From: Haliclona indistincta
Taxonomy: Eukaryota; Porifera; Demospongiae; Haplosclerida; Chalinidae
Length of the DNA stretch: 64,000 nucleotides
Direction: 5' to 3'
Assembly: GCA_964017065.1 (NCBI GenBank)
Contig: OZ024790.1
Location: 3,218,631-3,282,630, forward strand
In this document: one piece after another, positions 43,701 to 54,929 of the stretch
Position numbering within the stretch: position 1 is the stretch's first letter
Layout: every line of letters begins with the position of its first letter
Position numbers and translations under genes: made by a program
The notes under the pieces: model-generated
Database searches by the model: none
What the model was told of the DNA's origin: nothing
The model's input: only the letters and a program-made list of their open reading frames with translations

Positions 43701-46700
43701 GAACATTTGTTTAAAGCAGTATGCTGACATCATGACCCACGGCAGGCACGAACCGGACGACGGTACGTGATGATAAGTATACCCGATCTAGCTAGCTAGG
43801 CTAGTCAGTTCTCAGTACAGTGCGTAAGCAGTGTAACTATAGGACCCCTCTGCTGTTGACAACTGGAAATTCATGCAGCTCATTGTAAAAAGCTAGAAGC
43901 GTCTATGATCGTGATATCGACATCAACATGCAAGCCAGCTGCCTGCCCATGATCACCATAGTGTTCCGAGGCACTGAGTTGTTTAGCCTGTTATTAGTCT
44001 CTTCTTCATCTATTACAGTGCTAAGAAATATCATGTTGTCAACTCATTCCCTCAACCTCTCTAAATAATTTAAACCTTTTCATTATTCTTGTGATTGCCG
44101 ATAGTAACATTCCATGTTCCTTGACTCTCTGTCTAGAGGCTATGCAGCACTACTAGACTAATGAACGGATTTCACGAACCCTCGGCGTTTGAGCACCGTT
44201 GCAAACATTGTAGAGTTAGCTCCTTAGTTATGGTTTGCAGAAAGAGCTTTGCAGCTAAAGCTAACCTGTTTGCTATTGAAACTGCACTGCTAACCAGAAG
44301 ACAGCAAAGTGCTGACCACAACCGAGACAAGGTGTGTCAAGTGGGCGTGACCGTGAACACTGAGTAGGTAGCCATTGCTCTTCGCTTTGATAGGCTTTTT
44401 CTTAAGATGTCTACGCACTCCCAGAGCTGTCCTACAGTTTAGATGGAATCTACAAGTACCTAGGTGGTCAACTATGGGCGCTTTTGTCGTCAGAGAGGTG
44501 AAAGACGGCCGTCAAGGTGAGCCAGCCATACATAACTCGAGAACGAAAGCACTTAAGCAAAATCCACGAGTCAGATTGCAAGCCATTGTCATACTAAGCC
44601 TGTTCATACCTTTACCGAGTTTCAGAAGTGAGCGATGGTCTCTGCAGCTCATTGGACAGACAGAATGAACGAATGATCGAACGAATGACAGAGCAAGTAC
44701 CGTAACCCTCGCGCATGCGCCGAGGGTTAATTACTGCCACTCACAGAGTTGTAAAAATGAAATAAAAGCTAGCATAGAATACAGCTAATAAGTTCAAACT
44801 GATAGTGATCAAAGAACAAGTAAAGTAAAAAAGTTTTAATAAAAAAGTGTAGGGATGACGCTTGCAAAAGTAAAGAAACAAGATGGGATGTGTTGAAGAT
44901 TGACACTTTAGACTGTTGGACATAGAAGATAGGTGTTGTGTTAATTTTTGCCTGTTGTATGTGTTTGTTCCTGTCTATGTCAGCGTTTCTATTCACTATT
45001 CATGTATTCAGTTTTGTGTATAGTCAGCAACTCTTTATGTCATGTCAGCCTTTTTCTTTCTTCTTGTAATCTGCTGTGCTAGCCGTTTTTATCTATTTAA
45101 GTCTTTGTATCATGTTGTTGTTGCAGTTGTTGTTGCTATATAGTCATTGTTCCAAGTGCTAGTCAGTATACCGTCAGACGTACTCGCTCTGCGAATCTTA
45201 ACAGGTTATGAGCCCAGAGCTACTATCTACTGCTAGCACGTGAGATATGGCAGAGAGGCAAGTGTCTATACCATTGTCCCTTTGAAAGGAGGAACTAACT
45301 ATGCAACCTGGAAGGTGCAGTGCACTATGGCACTAAAGAAAGATGGCCTTTGGACAATTGTGAGTGGCGGCGAAGAACCCCCAGCTGCAAATGCTGATGA
45401 GAAGGTTATACAACGCTTTGCAGAGAGAAAAGACAAATTAAGCGTTAGCCACTGTGGTCCTTTCGGTCGATCCGTCATTGCTCTATCTCATTGGAGATCC
45501 TGTTGATCCAACAGCAGTTTGGACAACACTGGCAGAGCAATTCCAGAAGAAATCTTGGGTCAATAGACTGAACCTGAGACGCCGTCTACACTCGCTAAGG
45601 CTGAAGGACGGAGAATCGGTGCAGAGACACGTCAAAGTTATGTTGGAGACGTTTAACGAACTTGCCGTCGTTGGTGATACTGTCACGAATGAAGATAAAG
45701 TGGTATATCTTCTAGCTAGTCTGCCAGAATCTTTCTCTACACTAGTCACCGCACTGGAGTCAAATGCTACTGTACCTGACATGGAAACTGTCATCGAGCG
45801 ACTGACTCACGAAGAGCGAAAACGTCTGCCAAGTGCAGAAAACGGTGATGGAGCAGCGCTAACTGTAAGAGGCAAGGGAAGATTTCCAAGCAGAGGCCCC
45901 AAGTGTTTCACCTTTCAGAAGTTTGGACATATTCAAAGGAACTGTCCCGAGCGAACTCAACCAAGCAAGTCAAAGTCGCATGACTCGCACAAGTCCAAGA
46001 AAAGTACACGTAATCAAGTGCACCAGACTCGAGCTGAGCACAGTGACTCGGATCTTAGTGATGTTGGACTTATCACCTGCACAGCACTAGCAGCACTAGG
46101 TTCTAATGAATCAAATGAGTGGATCATTGACTCAGGTGCTACCTGTCACATATGCAACGACAAAAGTCTCTTCACAGACATTCACAGGTTGAAGAAACCA
46201 CAAGATATCACTCTAGGTGATGGACATACGTTGAATGCTGGAGAAGTTGGTGATGTGACGCTGAAACTTGTACTCGAAAATGGGAAAACCCGACGTTGCC
46301 AGCTACATGACGTTTTGTACGTACCGAAACTGTCATACAACTTGCTAAGTGTGGCAAAAGTGACTGAAGCTGGAAAGAAGGTCAAGTTTTACTCCGACAG
46401 TTGTCACATACTGGATCGCAGTAACAAAACAATTGCCTCGGAGAGGAAAACTCTACTACTTGAAATGTGAGAAAGTGAAAGACAACCAAGTCTATGTGAG
46501 TGATGCTCGTTTGTCTGAGTCGAAAGAGTTTGTGTGGCATAGACGACTTGGTCATCTAAATGAAAGAAGTCTCAACACTATGGCAAGTAAACACCTAGTG
46601 TACGATTTTGACTACCACACATCTAAACCAATGCCATTCTGCAAGTCTTGTGTAGAAGGTAAACTCCATCGAACACCTTTCAAGAAAGGCAGAAGACGAG

Positions 46701-49700
46701 CTGAGAAACCACTTGGATTAATACACAGTGACGTATGTGGACCAATTGGTACTCAGTCGCTCAGCGGAAAGAAATACTTCGTCACATTCACAGATGACAT
46801 GACGCACTACTCATGGGTTTATTTCCTCAAGTCAAAGAGTGAAGTCTACAGCAAATTTCTGGAATGGAAGGCTTCTGTGGAAAGAATCTCAGATCATCAA
46901 GTAAAGATACTCAGAACCGACAATGGAGGTGAGTATACATCGAGAGAGTTCAGTGACCATCTCAAAGCTAATGGTATCAAACATGAGCTGACAGTAGCCA
47001 AGAACCCAGAACAAAATGGTGTTGCCGAACGGCTTAACAGGACCCTGGTTGAAAGCATTCGCTCAATGCTGTCTGATGCACAACTACCTGAGAAATTTTG
47101 GGCTGAAGCCATGTTGACTGCTGTATTTCTCAAGAATTGAAGTTCTACTTCAACTGTTGCTGGGATGACACCGTATGAAGCTTGGAATGGATGTAAGCCA
47201 AGTTTAAAAGAGCTACGAGTGTTCGGATGTTCAGCATATGCTCACATTCCGAAGGATGAGCGAAAGAAACTCAATCCTAAAGCAAAGCAGTGCATCTTTC
47301 TTGGCTATGGAGAAGCTACCAAGGGATACAGGCTCTATGATCCTGACGAACGTCGAGTGTTCTATAGCAGAGATGTTGTGTTCAATGAAAACAGCCTTGG
47401 AGCTAAGAGGGAACAAAGTTCAATGAACACTAGTCAACCACTTATTGATCTTGATCTTGACATGGAGAGACCAGAGTCTGAAGATGATACACATTGTGAG
47501 ACTGATAAAGAGGAGGAACCAGCAGTGAATGAACAGGAGATGAACGCAGAACCTGCTGAAGATTCTCCACCAGTTCTGCGACGTTCACAACGTGTCACCA
47601 ATCGTCCCGACTTTTATGGAACATGGATAAACACTGTCAAGCAAGAAGACAGTGATCCTATTACTGTTCAGGAAGCCATGTCTAGTCCAGATCAGAAACT
47701 GTGGAAGGAGGCTATGAAAAAGGAGATGGAGTCCATTGAAACAAATGAAGTGTGGAAACTGGTAAAACTACCAAAAGGAAAGAAAGCCATTGGTTGCAAA
47801 TGGGTCTTCAAGCGAAAGACTGGTCCTGATGGGTCTGTGACAAGACATAAAGCACGTCTAGTTGCCAAGGGTTGCTCACAGCAATATGGAACAGATTATG
47901 ATGAGACGTTCAGCCCAGTGGCAAGGTTTGAGTCTTTACACACACTACTCGCATTAGCTGCTCAAGATGATCTCAGTGTACACCAAATGGATGTAACAAC
48001 TGCATTCCTTAACGGAGAGCTAGAGGAAGAAGTGTATATGGCTCAACCGGAAGAGTTTGCAGTACCAGGAAAAGAACATCTCGTGTGTCAACTAAAACAC
48101 AGTCTGTATGGACTCAAGCAGGCTCCACGATGCTGGAATTCTGTACTTGACAAGGTACTAAAAGAAATAGGATTCATCCAATCTGCAAGCGATCCATGCA
48201 TCTACATTGCAAGAGATGGGGAACCATTTCTCATTGGTGTTTATGTTGATGACATGCTACTAGCAGGAAAGAGTGAGAAATGCATCGATGAAATCAAGTC
48301 AACCTTGTCAAAGAGATTTGATATGAAAGATCTCGGAGAGCTCAATCATTTCCTTGGAGTCCAAGTAGAGCAAAACCACAAAAATGGTACAATCTGGGTT
48401 GGACAACCATTGTACACAGAAGAAGTATTGAAGAGATTTGGGATGGAGAACTGTAAACAAGTCGCTACACCTGTTGAAGCAGGAGTGAAACTGCAGAAAG
48501 GAACTGAAGACAGTGAACGTGTCGACAAGTCACACTACCAATCGGTTGTGGGCAGTCTACTTTACCTCTCGACAAGAACACGACCTGACATAGCTTTTGC
48601 TGTAGGTCTGGCTGCTCGTTTTTGCTCTGATCCGACAAGTCAACATTTAACTGCTGTCAAACGAATTCTCAGGTATCTGCAAGGAACTACACATCATGGA
48701 TTACTATTCAGAAGGAGTGAATCAAGTGAAATTGTCGGATACTCAGATGCAGACTGGGGTGGTGACAGAGATGACTCGAAGTCTACTAGTGGATATATCC
48801 ACTAGTAGACTTCGAGTCATCTCTGTAGACTAGTAGACTTCGAGTCATCTCTGACAGAGATGACTCGAAGTCTACTAGTGGATATATCCACTAGTAGACT
48901 TCGAGTCATCTCTGTCACCACCCCAGTCTGCATCTGAGTATCCATACATACATATGTCAGAACATATGTACATATGTATATGTTCCAGATAGGAGGTACG
49001 GCTATCTCCTGGCAGAGTAAGAAACAATCATGTGTCGCTCTGTCAACAGCTGAAGCTGAGTATGTAGCACTGTCCACAGCTGCCCAAGAAGCAGTATGGC
49101 TGAAACATCTAAATCACGATCTCACAGGTGCAGTTGCTCCTATCATGATCAACGAGGACAATCAGTCAGCCATTGCTATCGCGAAGAATCCTCAATTCCA
49201 TGGCAGAGTCAAGCACATCAGCATTAAGTACCACTTTGTACGAGAACAAGTGAACAGCAATAACATCATGCTAAAGTACTGTCGAACAAGTGAAATGATC
49301 GCAGACATGCTGACTAAAGGATTGGGAAAAGTACAGTTTGAAAAACTGAGAAGAATGGCAGGTGTGCTACCACTGATTAACAGTCACAAGTGAGAAGGAG
49401 TGTTGAAGATTGACACTTTAGACTGTTGGACATAGATAGATAGGTGTTGTGTTAATTTTTGCCTGTTGTATGTGTTTGTTCCTGTCTATGTCAGCGTTTC
49501 TATTCACTATTCATGTATTCAGTTTTGTGTATAGTCAGCAACTCTTTATGTCATGTCAGCCTTTTTCTTTCTTCTTGTAATCTGCTGTGCTAGCCGTTTT
49601 TATCTATTTAAGTCTTTGTATCATGTTGTTGTTGCAGTTGTTGTTGCTATATAGTCATTGTTCCAAGTGCTAGTCAGTATACCGTCAGACGTACTCGCTC

Positions 49701-52700
49701 TGCGAATCTTAACAGGATGATGCTTGCAAAAGTAAAGGAACAAGATGGGATGATGCTTGCAAAAGTAAAGGAACAAGATGGGATGATTCTTGCAAAAGTA
49801 AAGGAACAAGATGAGATGATACTTGCAAATGTGAAGGAACAATGCTTGCAAATGTAAAAGTCCCAAGTATCCCTACAGCGGCTTGAAGGAGGACGCAGTC
49901 CGATGAAGTAATTGACGGTTGTAAATAACTAGAGGTATCTGTGTTTGGAGGACGCAGTCCGATGAAGTAGTTGACAGTTGTAAATAACTAGAGGTATCTG
50001 TGTTTGGAGGACGCAGTCCGATGAAGTACAGCGGTTTTCCAAGATCTTGCAACAATCAACCGTCAACGGCCGACCGTGAACGATGACTACGCATGCGCTA
50101 TGTGATCTCAAGAGGAATGGATGCCACTCTCAGAGCTCTTTTGACAGCTAGGCACCTCAGATTACGATGGAAGGAAGTAGTAGACGTCTATTTCTAACTT
50201 CTCTGCGGGTGTACACAATTGCTATCTTCTCACAGACAGAGTTACGAACACGCATGCATGCGACGCTGCAAGATCTCGGAAAACCGCTGTAGTTGACAGT
50301 TGTAAATAACTAGAGGTATATGTGTTTTGGAGGACACGGTCTGATAAGTAATTGACGATTGTAAAAGGTATAGGAAGAGGATTTCGCATTTGTCAGTTGC
50401 ACATAGTCGCAGCAAGCCGCTGATGTAGGGATACTTGAGACTTTTACATTTGCAAGCATTGTTCCTTCACATTTGCAAGTATCATCCCATCTTGTTCCTT
50501 TACTTTTGCAAGAACCATCCCATCTTGTTCCTTTACTTTTGCAAGCATCATCCCATCTTGTTCCTTTACTTTTGCAAGCATCATCCCATCTTGTTTCTTT
50601 ACTTTTGCAAGCGTCATCCCTACACTTTTTAGTTTTTTTTATTAATACTTTTTTACTTTACTTTGTAACTTATCTTGGCTGTTGAGTACGCAATTCGAAA
50701 AAACTCTCCGTTACAGTGTTGGCCACGTGTAGCTTACCATCCTTGCACTGTATAAGCGTAGTCCAATGCTTCATGCCCAAGTTTTATACTGTTTTGTGCT
50801 TTCCCAGCACATACACGAAGTACAGCATACTACAAAGCGCAAAATGATATTCACAACCACGTGCTGATATTCACAACCGCATAATGATATTCACAAGTAC
50901 TGACCGCCTGATGAATATTAATAATGACCGAGCACTCTTAAAATACCATGAGATTTTACGAGGGAAGAGAAATAAGTGATTAACTCGTTTTCAGTCTGGT
51001 GTTTCCGCCATATTGTTTTCGTGCCAACCCTAAGTATGCCACGACTACCGTGTGCCATAATAACGTGCATACCTATGGACTGTAATAACAATTATAAAAA
51101 TGATTAAGTGCCATTGACCCCATTTTAGAAAGGTTAAACTAAGCTCAATTGTTTCAAACAAGACTTTACCTGAAAACCTGCTGTTTTTCGGTGCGCTCTC
51201 CCAGAGGATTTTTAAAGGGGGTTTGCCCCGCTTTCAGCCTTTTTAGGGCTTTAGGATGCCCGGAAATGTATACTTTGGCATAGAATATTGTCTTAACTGT
51301 GCTGCTTGCTCACCTGGACACCATCAGGTTTTTGTATTAGTCACCAAGGACCAAAATTAGCTAAAAAACAACGAGGTCACAGCAATTAAGTGGCTTCAGT
51401 TCTGAAGTGGGAGTGACCAACTCAGAGTGGTCATAAACTTTGACATGCTAGGAGAAAACGGTGCTAGTCATGCCTCGGTGGGCGGAGCCAAGGGGCATAC
51501 GGTAGTCGTCTTGTGTATGTATGTATACATGTATTTGTCTGTCTGTCCGCAGGATTTCTCGTCGCTCGCTGAAATGTGCAACACAAGCTAAAGTCGATAT
51601 TTGCTTGAAAATGAATTGTAAGGATTTTGGTTGTAAGATAGGCTCGTCCCCAGGCTCTCCATGGGTGTGGCTCGATTGCCTGGTATCCATTGCTTGGAGG
51701 AGAGCCTGGTATCCATTGCTCGCGCATGCGCTAGTTTGCCTTGGAATTCCAAGGCTCTGGTTATTTCTTGTAAACGGCCGTGTTACATTACGTATCAGAC
51801 CACACCTCTCCAGCTCAACAACACAGAATGTGTGAAGACGACGACTTCGAGAGCGCACTGAAATACACACTAGAATCAGTGCACTGGAAACCATGAAATG
51901 AGTCCCTAGCCGGAGCAAGTCACTGGAATTCGCGCGGTGTACGATAAAAAGTATGTTAGCAGCTCGCTAAGTCTGGTACTCCACTGTTGATGTTCACGCC
52001 TTTTGCCTGCCAGTGAAATACTATTCTTTGACGAATAACTGCCTTGACAGAGGATACTGGAGATCGAGACATCTAAGCGTACAGCTGCACAGGTGTCTGG
52101 ACACGCCTAGCGTTACGTAGATTTATACAGGATGTAAATTCAACGCCGTCATCAATAAAAACACACGTGCTTTGTATTGAAAAACTAGTGCATGCACGAG
52201 CAGTGGATACCAGGCTCTCCTCCCGCCACCCACGCAATCGAGCCACACCCACGGAGAGCCTGGGGACGAGGCTAGTTGTAAGGCTCTGTTCATGAGTTAT
52301 GGCGTGATTTTCTTACCTGGCCTCGCGATCGATGGCGATCTAGAGTTCTCCGTAGACAAAACTATCCACAGTTAACTGCTTAGAAGCTGATAGGTTAGAA
52401 TTTCACTGCAGGATAGCAGAGCATGTCTAAAGAATTTGTGTAAGCAAGCTATGGACACTATCTCGATCATGGCTGTTGCTGGAGATCTGGAGTTCTTCAA
52501 AGGCAAAGCCTTGGCTATATACAGTTGACTGCCTAGGAGCTGATAGGTTAGAATTTCACTACAGAATGGCAGCGCAGGTCCAGAGAAATTGTGTAAGCAA
52601 GCTATGGAAGCTATCTCGCTTGTGTTCAGTATGCATGGGCTGTACTGAGCATTGTAGACACGCCCAGTTGAATTGTGGTCAGCACTGAACGGTTTCTGAT

Positions 52701-54371
52701 TTGCATAACCAAGCACTGTATTAATTATCCTGCATTGTGATTGCTGTGCAAAAAGGTATAATAGCTGCAGTTTATTGTGTATGTGAAATGATGGCATTTC
52801 ACTGAGGCATCTGTGTCTTTGGTGCTTCATTGAATAGCTGCATGTAGCTTTCTGGGAAAATTGCCAGTTTAGAGCAAGTCAAATTCTCATCAAAATAATT
52901 TAGTAACTAACGGGTTAATGGTTACCATATTCAGTAGCTATGCAGTGCTCAAAAGCTGTTCCTATACTTGTACTGTATTTGTTCTAAAAATTCGGCGCAA
53001 AATAAATAAGTTCAGATTTCCTTGCCCAATATTTGGAAGTAATTGTGGCAGAAGTTCCAGAAGCACTGAATAATTGGAGGTGTGGCGACGAGCACATGTT
53101 TTGAATGAGAACGCGTCTACAGCTCTTTTCCATGAAGTACAGGACTTTTCACGTCGGGCTGTTGGCTTACTGTGACGAAGAACCAAATCGCTTGCCGAAA
53201 TTTGGAGGTTTAGTACGCATTTCAGTGACTAGGTGCCGAAAAGTAAGGGGAGCCGAATCTTTAGAAGAAATACGGTACCATTATTTCAATGATTTTAAGC
53301 AATCTGATTGGTCAATAGCAGGTTAATAGAGAGGTTTAGATTCTTGTGGCTAACGGTAAACGCTTGTGATGTCACTACATGACACAGAGAGAATACTGAC
53401 AAGAGCGGAAGTATATGGTCGTTGCAGGCTTTACAATACTTTGATTTATAAAATTGAATGCAAATCGAAACACTTTGTTAAATCCTTAACAAAGTGATCA
53501 CTAGGAATTCATGTGTAATAGAGTCATTGCATATTTATTGTGTATACATGTAGGTGGAGAGACTTCTTCTGCTTTTGATTCTGTACCTCCTTTTTCTCCT
53601 GTTCATCAATCTCCCACTCCTCCTTCTGTTTCTGCTGCTCTACCACCTCCCACGCTTACCCCAACTTCTACTCCAACTTCTACTCCTATTTGTGTTAAGA
53701 TCAGAGCTAAAGATGTTGTAGTCAATGATCTTAATGAATTGGAGGTTGAGTTTGGCTGTATGATTGTAAGAGTAAAGCACCTACTTCATGAAAAGTGTGA
53801 TTTGTCTGACACAAAACTATTTCTTTACTCTGCCATGGGTATTGATGAATTGGATGGCTGTGAAAACTTTGACAAACTTTTGGAGCAATTACAACGGCAC
53901 AACATTGGTGTTTTTAACATTTTTGTTCTTCAAAATCTTGCTCGTATTCGTAGCTTAGTTAACACTGAGATGACTGAAGTAGTTGAGGCTTATAACGGTT
54001 TGAAAGAAGAATTTCTCAATAAAAGGACTGTTCTTGAGTTTCAACAAGCTGTTGTCAACAAGGTAAAGCCCATCCTTACCAGTAAAATGGCTGTGGTGAC
54101 TATTAAGATTCCTGAGGATATGGCTTCTCGTCGAATACTCAAAGATATAGAAAAGATTGCAATGAAGGGATTTGAAGAGTGTTACAAAGAATTCATTCAC
54201 CTACATGCTGAGGCTGGTTCCATCATCATATCTTGGGCCTTTCCCAAGAAATTGAGTGTCAGGTTGGAACAACTGGCTCATAGCAATGCTATTGTTTTTC
54301 AACTCAATAAAGTATTGGAGGTTACAGTAGGAGGAAGAAAAGCGTTTCCTTTCCCTCAGCAAGAGGTATAA
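40748..54371 (+). CDS. Death-domain protein, paralog B
   Basis: Proposed exons: 40,748-40,757 (ATG TCT GAC C, then GTGAGT donor), 40,840-41,127 (288-bp Death domain, phase 1-1) and 53,554-54,371. Together they make 1,116 bp, 371 residues, with phases consistent. The Death domain differs from paralog A by nine substitutions in 96 by my count, including CMIEMLNYWL and IWNDVVLALEEID landmarks conserved. The C-terminal exon has the same Pro/Thr linker, helical part (CENFDKLLEQLQRHNIGVF) and closing block (GSIIISWAFPKKLSVRLEQL) and ends TAA, with AATAAA at 54,375-54,380. The tiny first exon is the least certain part. The 12.4-kb intron contains a TAG...CTA element, the GCCGATCGG repeat, a copia element and another TAG...CTA element. 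An adaptor-like signalling role is inferred from the Death fold. Confidence 0.7.
41516..41595. repeat. Short hairpin repeat
   Basis: ACCTGTGGTGTATCA and TGATACACCACAGGT are inverted, with a spacer of about 50 bp containing a second inverted pair around GAATACACGAAG. Probably a tiny MITE. Confidence 0.7.
41755..42347. mobile_element. 593-bp TAG...CTA element with 9-bp TSD carrying a transposase-like first exon
   Basis: Ends TAGTCTCGTCCCCAGACC and GGTCTGGGGACGAGACTA are flanked by an exact 9-bp repeat ATCATTTCT (41,746-41,754 and 42,348-42,356). A subterminal hairpin pairs CCAGACC with GGTCTGG. The interior encodes a 103-codon frame with a double CxxC head (see 41,901). It looks like an internal-deletion derivative of a second helicase-type transposon subfamily. 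Confidence 0.88.
41901..42212 (+). CDS. CxxC zinc-finger fragment inside the 41,755 element
   Basis: ATG 41,901 opens 103 residues with CLVCSC near the N terminus and YTCRMCFSDIEKGAKTA about 45 residues later. The layout parallels exon 1 of the transposase at 35,960-39,316 (CLGCGQ ... CRKCFNSYKT, then a helix with RLR/RCNLRNA). The start codon is about 146 bp from the element end, compared with about 191 bp in the autonomous element. I read it as the retained first exon of a related transposase; the catalytic exons are gone. Confidence 0.6.
   Translation: MAAIHKCLVCSCALDEGDNLRRRRRLDKCSQDLNNYIEMIELQHYSYDDPTYTCRMCFSDIEKGAKTAVALRSINTRLRSSAGITATDMSVDRHHSIDVVCIT
42976..44817. repeat. GCCGATCGGCAATGATA repeat, copy 2
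   Basis: It aligns with 17,573-19,094, including the CTTT site (short here) and the GATATCGACATCAACA stretch. It runs into the palindrome arms that the copia element interrupts. No gene recognised. Confidence 0.6.
44891..45203 (+). repeat. 5' LTR of the copia element
   Basis: 313 bp, TGTTGAAGATTG...ATCTTAACA. It contains CTATTTAAG as a possible TATA-like box. It is followed directly by the primer binding site. Confidence 0.95.
45204..45217 (+). promoter_or_regulatory. Primer binding site, initiator-tRNA anticodon arm type
   Basis: GGTTATGAGCCCAG directly follows the 5' LTR. Its complement, CTGGGCTCATAACC, resembles the anticodon stem-loop (CAT in the loop) of methionine tRNA rather than a tRNA 3' end. 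Half-tRNA priming from initiator Met tRNA is known for Drosophila copia. Confidence 0.65.
45240..49393 (+). pseudogene. copia gag-pol, frameshifted
   Basis: A gag-like N terminus (GGTNYATWKVQ; RRRLHSLRLKDGESV) is followed by a degraded zinc knuckle (CFTFQKFGHIQRNC, second Cys replaced), protease (WIIDSGATCHIC), integrase (HRRLGHL; CKSC; LIHSDVCGP; TDNGGEY; PEQNGVAERLNRT), reverse transcriptase (YVDDMLLAG) and RNase H (STAEAEYVALS). Breaks: a frameshift near 45,440, a frameshift near 46,440, a TGA in frame at 47,138-47,140, and an inverted self-duplication at about 48,798-48,975 that splits the RNase H region. The last open block ends at 49,393, just before the purine-rich GAGAAGGAG next to the 3' LTR. 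Confidence 0.92.
48738..48943. repeat. Self-derived hairpin insertion in the copia RNase H region
   Basis: About 60 bp of pol (GGATACTCAGATGCAGACTG onward) is repeated in inverted orientation, with further small inverted copies of GACTCGAAGTCTACTAGTGG between. All the material comes from the adjacent sequence, so it was not a foreign insert. Polymerase template switching is the simplest reading; a misassembly is possible. Confidence 0.85.
49401..49714 (+). repeat. 3' LTR of the copia element
   Basis: 314 bp, identical to the 5' LTR apart from one extra T in the CATAGATAGATAGG region as far as I can see. Preceded by the polypurine tract GAGAAGGAG. Confidence 0.95.
49885..50028. repeat. 59-bp tandem repeats, second array
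   Basis: About two and a half units beginning GGAGGACGCAGTCCGATGAAG, related to 19,262-19,540. The array resumes in a decayed form after the nested MITE (50,292-50,340). Confidence 0.8.
50029..50289. mobile_element. 261-bp CAGCGGTTTTCC MITE with TA target
   Basis: CAGCGGTTTTCCAAGATCTTG and its complement CAAGATCTCGGAAAACCGCTG are the ends, with TA on both sides (50,027-50,028 and 50,290-50,291). This is the Tc1/mariner style. A relative with CAGTGGTTTTCGAAGATCTTG ends is at 54,550-54,714. Confidence 0.85.
50662..51638. other. Intronic stretch, nothing recognised
   Basis: Part of the long intron of Death gene B. Some sequence (GAAGTGGGAGTG and neighbours) recalls 7,560-7,650, but no boundary or gene could be defined. 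Confidence 0.4.
51639..52274. mobile_element. 636-bp TAG...CTA MITE, 9-bp TSD with one mismatch
   Basis: Ends TAGGCTCGTCCCCAGGCTC and GAGCCTGGGGACGAGGCTA. Flanks are GTTGTAAGA (51,630-51,638) and GTTGTAAGG (52,275-52,283), 8 of 9 identical. A subterminal hairpin pairs CAGGCTCTCC with GGAGAGCCTG (51,651-51,710). No coding region recognised. Confidence 0.85.
52338..52624. repeat. 153-bp tandem duplication
   Basis: GCTGATAGGTTAGAATTTCAC and surrounding sequence occur twice at 52,386 and 52,539, including AAGCAAGCTATGGA-type ends. Adjacent sequence near 52,660-52,690 (TTGTGGTCAGCACTGAACGG) is the complement of a repeat found at 24,740 and 63,930. Confidence 0.75.
52625..53553. other. Intron end of Death gene B
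   Basis: From about 52,920 it aligns with 3,190-3,523. A local insertion of about 280 bp (about 52,985-53,270) splits the sequence that is continuous in paralog A (TACTTGTACCATTGTTTCAATG). No exon recognised. Confidence 0.5.
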
Positions 54372-54549
54372 TACAATAAATAATTATTGTATGTTGGTTG
54401 TATATCAAGAGCGAAAGCGTGAGCTGTTCAGGGTATCATAATTATGAGTGAGTATCAGACTAATAATTATAATTTATAATGACTATTGTAGCCCAGGCGA
54501 CAGTAAGATCAAAGGCGCCGCTCAGTGGTTATATCTCGTATGCTGTCAG

Positions 54550-54714
54550 CAGTGGTTTTCGAAGATCTTGCATAGAAATGTGAAGACCGGAAGTATGGCG
54601 TTGACCAATCAAACGCATGACAATTTCTAACACTCTTGATACACGTGACCAAAACTGAATTTGATAGGCCAATGCCATGCTTTCGGTCTTGACATTCATC
54701 TTCGAAAACCCCTG
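54550..54714. mobile_element. CAGTGGTTTTCGAAGATC-type MITE
   Basis: Inverted ends CAGTGGTTTTCGAAGAT and ATCTTCGAAAACCCCTG enclose GGCGTTGACCAATC/GATAGGCCAATGCC arms. A partial, left-truncated copy occurs at about 4,362-4,470 in paralog A. The left TA is not visible. Confidence 0.7.
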
Positions 54715-54929
54715 TACGATGGGCAATATGAGTATTTTTCAGGAAGTGATGTCACATAGCAATGTCGTAGCAACAAGATGGCGTCGTCGAAAACGTAAAC
54801 AAGATTTACACTGCCATGTTTTAGCAAAGCGCTGTCATTCACCTCTGGTGACTTCTCTACTATCTCGAGCGCTTAACTTCGTTTAGTAACCATAAGAGCG
54901 GTATGCTTGAGCTTCCTGGGCTACAAAAT

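Larger units (their letters stand above)
44891..49714 (+). mobile_element. Ty1/copia LTR retrotransposon, 4.8 kb, degenerate coding region
   Basis: The LTRs (44,891-45,203 and 49,401-49,714) differ only by one inserted base that I can find. Both start TG and end CA, and the element is flanked by the 5-bp repeat GGATG (44,886-44,890 and 49,715-49,719). Domain order protease, integrase, reverse transcriptase, RNase H identifies copia rather than gypsy. The near-identical LTRs indicate a very recent insertion, yet the coding region has two frameshifts, a nonsense codon and a hairpin insertion, so this copy was probably mobilised in trans. Confidence 0.95.
44818..50661. repeat. Palindrome with tandem-repeat core, split by the copia element
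   Basis: The left arm (AAGTAAAGTAAAAAAGTTTTA, then GGGATGACGCTTGCAAAAG) and right arm (50,450-50,661) are inverted repeats, matching the 19,095-19,763 palindrome. Copia inserted at GGATG in the left arm. The right part holds 59-bp tandem units and a nested MITE. Confidence 0.75.

Noticed and set aside
51448..51918. 156-codon minus-strand frame
   Set aside because: It spans the left end of the TAG...CTA MITE at 51,639, so it is a composite of intron and repeat sequence.
41128..53553. A very long intron as evidence that the Death and C-terminal exons are separate genes
   Set aside because: Phases match, paralog A has the same pair across a 3-kb intron, and the excess length is explained by identified insertions; still listed as needing transcript proof.
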